A stretch of 6,513 nt of DNA from CAYLJO01 sp964383905. Its GTDB lineage: Bacteria; Acidobacteriota; Blastocatellia; Pyrinomonadales; Pyrinomonadaceae. The notes below the pieces were generated by a model. It did no database searches and had not been told where the DNA came from. It saw nothing but the letters and a program-made list of their open reading frames with translations. This document shows, one piece after another, positions 5,396 to 6,513 of this stretch. The stretch is taken from contig CAYLJO010000292.1 in assembly GCA_964383905.1 (NCBI GenBank), forward strand, positions 1 through 6,513, read 5' to 3'. The stretch's first letter is position 1. Every line of letters starts with the position of its first letter. The position numbers and the translations under genes were made by a program.

Positions 5396-5959
5396 CTATG
5401 TCGGAGGGGGAAGATCAAGCAGCAGTTTAAGGCCTCTTCGGTCTGAATTGTTATAGATCTCAATCCGCTCGACAATTCCGACGCTCACTAAACTGTTCAC
5501 TACATTGATACATTGTCGTCTCTTTAAATGGGCTGCTGTCGCAAGTTGGTCTTGCGTCGTAATGCATTCAGCGACGCCGCGATCATGCGTCATGCCGAAT
5601 AGCGCCCGCAACACCTTGACTTCACCGCGATGCAGGCGCAGGTACTGCTTCCATTTATTAAGAAATTCGTCAAAAGATGAGGAAGCAGCCGGCTGCTTTT
5701 CTCCAGCCTCTACCTGCGTTTTAGGAAATATCGGCGCAGGACTCAAATTAGATGCTCTGAGATTTGACCGACTTTGAGGAGCGATCTTATTGCGGTCCAG
5801 AGAGGCGGGCGGCGCAGGCGTTGCCGGAGTCGTTGATGCCTCTTCGACCACACCCCCTTGGGAAGCAGAGGCGGCAGCCTCCTGCTCCTCCCGCGCCTTT
5901 CGTTCTTTCTCCAGGCGTAGAAGGGCAGCCAGGCCTCCGGTCGTGGGCTTCGAACTCAT
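5396..5959 (-). CDS. Winged-helix DNA-binding protein with disordered linker
   Basis: This 187-aa protein has three parts. Residues ~8-30 are a short amphipathic helix (GGLAALLRLEKERKAREE) that looks like a docking or oligomerisation segment. Residues ~30-92 are Ala/Pro/Ser/Gln-rich and probably unstructured. Residues ~96-185 are a MarR-like winged helix: FDEFLNKWKQYLRLHRGEVK then VLRALFGMTHD (helix 1), TTQDQLATAAH (helix 2), KRRQCINVVNSLVSVGIVER (recognition helix and turn), and a wing EIYNNSDRRGLKLLLDL. It is therefore a likely DNA-binding protein, either a regulator or an accessory factor of a partition- or replication-like module; the sequence does not decide. ATG 5959 is the only reasonable start, with GAGGAAGAGAAAGAAGA upstream. 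The ATG overlaps by ATGA the stop of an upstream reading frame, implying translational coupling to a gene now mostly lost. Confidence 0.82.
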   Translation of the reverse strand: MSSKPTTGGLAALLRLEKERKAREEQEAAASASQGGVVEEASTTPATPAPPASLDRNKIAPQSRSNLRASNLSPAPIFPKTQVEAGEKQPAASSSFDEFLNKWKQYLRLHRGEVKVLRALFGMTHDRGVAECITTQDQLATAAHLKRRQCINVVNSLVSVGIVERIEIYNNSDRRGLKLLLDLPPPT

Positions 5960-6048
5960 TCTTCTTTCTCTTCCTCTAGTCGGAGCTCACGAAATGCGGA
6001 ATCAATTAGCTCTGGCGAGGCGCGGCGCATCACCAACGATTTGAGTAA
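5956..6048 (-). pseudogene. 3' remnant of an upstream gene, coupled by ATGA overlap
   Basis: On the minus strand the frame that ends with the TGA at 5958-5956 reads back through RASPELIDSAFRELRLEEEK without a stop to 6048; a stop lies at 6051-6049. The residue pattern is that of a C-terminal amphipathic helix. It overlaps the winged-helix gene start as ATGA, the classic arrangement of two coupled genes. Only ~30 codons remain before the sequence changes to the PD40 fragment, which lies on the other strand. ATG at 6030-6028 would give a 23-aa peptide with no clear ribosome site, so a truncated gene end is more likely than a microprotein. The family is not recognised. Confidence 0.5.
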
Positions 6049-6058
6049 TTATCGGAGA

Positions 6059-6330
6059 ATGAGCCTGACGGCAGACTCCGGCGCGCTGGTCGCCGTGCTA
6101 CGTCGTTTTCTCTTCGTACCGCGCGGGTGATGCTAACATCTGGAGAATAGATATTGACGGCGGCAACCCGAAACAATTGACGCAGAATAACAGCGCATAC
6201 TATCCAAGTTTTTCACCTGACGGTCAATGGGTGATTTACGATTCTCGTGAGTCCCCCTTCTCGCCTAGGCTGTGGAAGGTTTCCATTGATGGCGGCGACC
6301 CGGTGCAAATAACCGATAAGATGGCGACGT
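6059..6330 (+). pseudogene. TolB/PD40 beta-propeller fragment, broken and frameshifted
   Basis: Frame 2 from ATG 6059 reads MSLTADSGALVAV. Frame 3 from ~6105 then reads VFSSYRAGDANIWRID, DGGNPKQLT, SPDGQWVIYDS, LWKVSIDGGDPVQITDKMA. This is the PD40 (WD40-like TolB propeller) repeat, with IW...DG..P.QLT and SPDG.W..Y occurring in sequence. It is typical of the C-terminal half of Acidobacteria Ser/Thr kinases, winged-helix/PD40 regulators or peptidases. The jump from frame 2 to 3 at ~6098-6105 joins pieces that in intact relatives are separated by most of a blade (~60-90 residues), indicating an internal deletion. After DKMA (~6330) the similarity stops and the frame ends at a TGA (6372-6374). 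The N-terminal domain is absent, so the fragment cannot fold as a full propeller. Confidence 0.72.
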
Positions 6331-6383
6331 TATTAGAAGAGACAAGCACAGCCGGAAGATCAGCCAGAGATTGAAGAGGGTGA

Positions 6384-6513
6384 AGGAAAGATGACTGCCC
6401 CCTCCGCTACGTTTCCGACGACTGCGTGCTCTTCGAAATCGAGCCGGGCGAGGTGCGGCAGGCGCGAGAGGTGATTGTATACGTCCAAGCGCGGGCTACC
6501 GGTGTTAACAGGT
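6384..6513 (+). other. Unidentified open frame running off the window
   Basis: Frame 3 is open from a TGA at 6381-6383 to the window end. It reads CPLRYVSDDCVLFEIEPGEV, then REVIVYVQARATG. G/C-rich third positions and sensible residue alternation make this frame more coding-like than its neighbours. There is no ATG start; GTG 6426 and GTG 6453 are possible. It may be an internal piece or the beginning of a gene continuing past 6513. The family is not recognised. The bases between the PD40 fragment and here (6331-6383) hold no defended feature. Confidence 0.3.

Noticed and set aside
6391..6474. ATG at 6391 preceded by GAAGGAAAG, encoding ~27 Ser/Arg/Thr-rich residues
   Set aside because: The overlapping frame 3 has much better codon character, and the short product looks like an off-frame reading of it.
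1..6513. CRISPR array, tRNA/rRNA, integrase or attachment site
   Set aside because: No regularly spaced repeats, no clover-leaf or rRNA motifs and no recombinase gene were seen on either strand.

Overview
The window looks like a gene-sparse, partly decayed stretch of chromosome from a soil bacterium, most likely Acidobacteriota (Blastocatellia/Pyrinomonadaceae-like). This placement is inferred from protein architecture, not from a marker gene. The clues are a membrane-anchored regulator with an OmpR-type winged helix, a FlgO/TolB_N-like domain and TPRs; relics of a PD40 beta-propeller protein and of an amidohydrolase; several secreted or lipidated proteins of no known family; and moderately high GC. 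No RNA gene, CRISPR array, intact transposon or phage gene was seen.

Layout. Positions 1-183 hold the N-terminal part of an amidohydrolase-like reading frame that breaks off abruptly. Positions 184-468 have no convincing gene but contain a strong hairpin (360-387) beyond the 3' end of the next gene. A 641-aa regulator runs leftward (2394-469). Directly upstream of its start lie 11-bp-phased direct repeats that look like its own operator. A 251-bp divergent spacer separates it from a rightward gene (2646-3815) for a secreted, proline-rich, two-domain protein of unknown function. A doubtful 35-codon ORF follows (3867-3974), then a small lipoprotein gene (4025-4393) with two hairpins behind it.

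Positions 4461-4649 are mobile-element debris: a 75-bp palindromic segment running into an internally deleted, frame-broken IS110-family transposase relic. Its end carries an 18/20 direct repeat of the first codons of the next gene, a coiled-coil lipoprotein (4716-5282). Converging on that gene is a leftward gene (5959-5396) for a protein with a C-terminal winged helix. It overlaps by ATGA the last codons of an upstream gene, of which only the 3' end survives (5956-6048). Beyond that junction lies a broken TolB/PD40 beta-propeller fragment (6059-~6330) and an open, unidentified frame that leaves the window at 6513.

How it fits together. Three exported proteins and two DNA-binding proteins are intact. 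The rest (amidohydrolase, IS110, PD40 protein, and the partner of the winged-helix gene) are fragments with sharp breaks, so this is probably a rearrangement-prone region. I see no defence system or biosynthetic cluster. The most useful leads are the phased repeats at the regulator start, the truncated ATGA-coupled operon, the internal duplication in the secreted protein, and the palindrome/IS110 junction.
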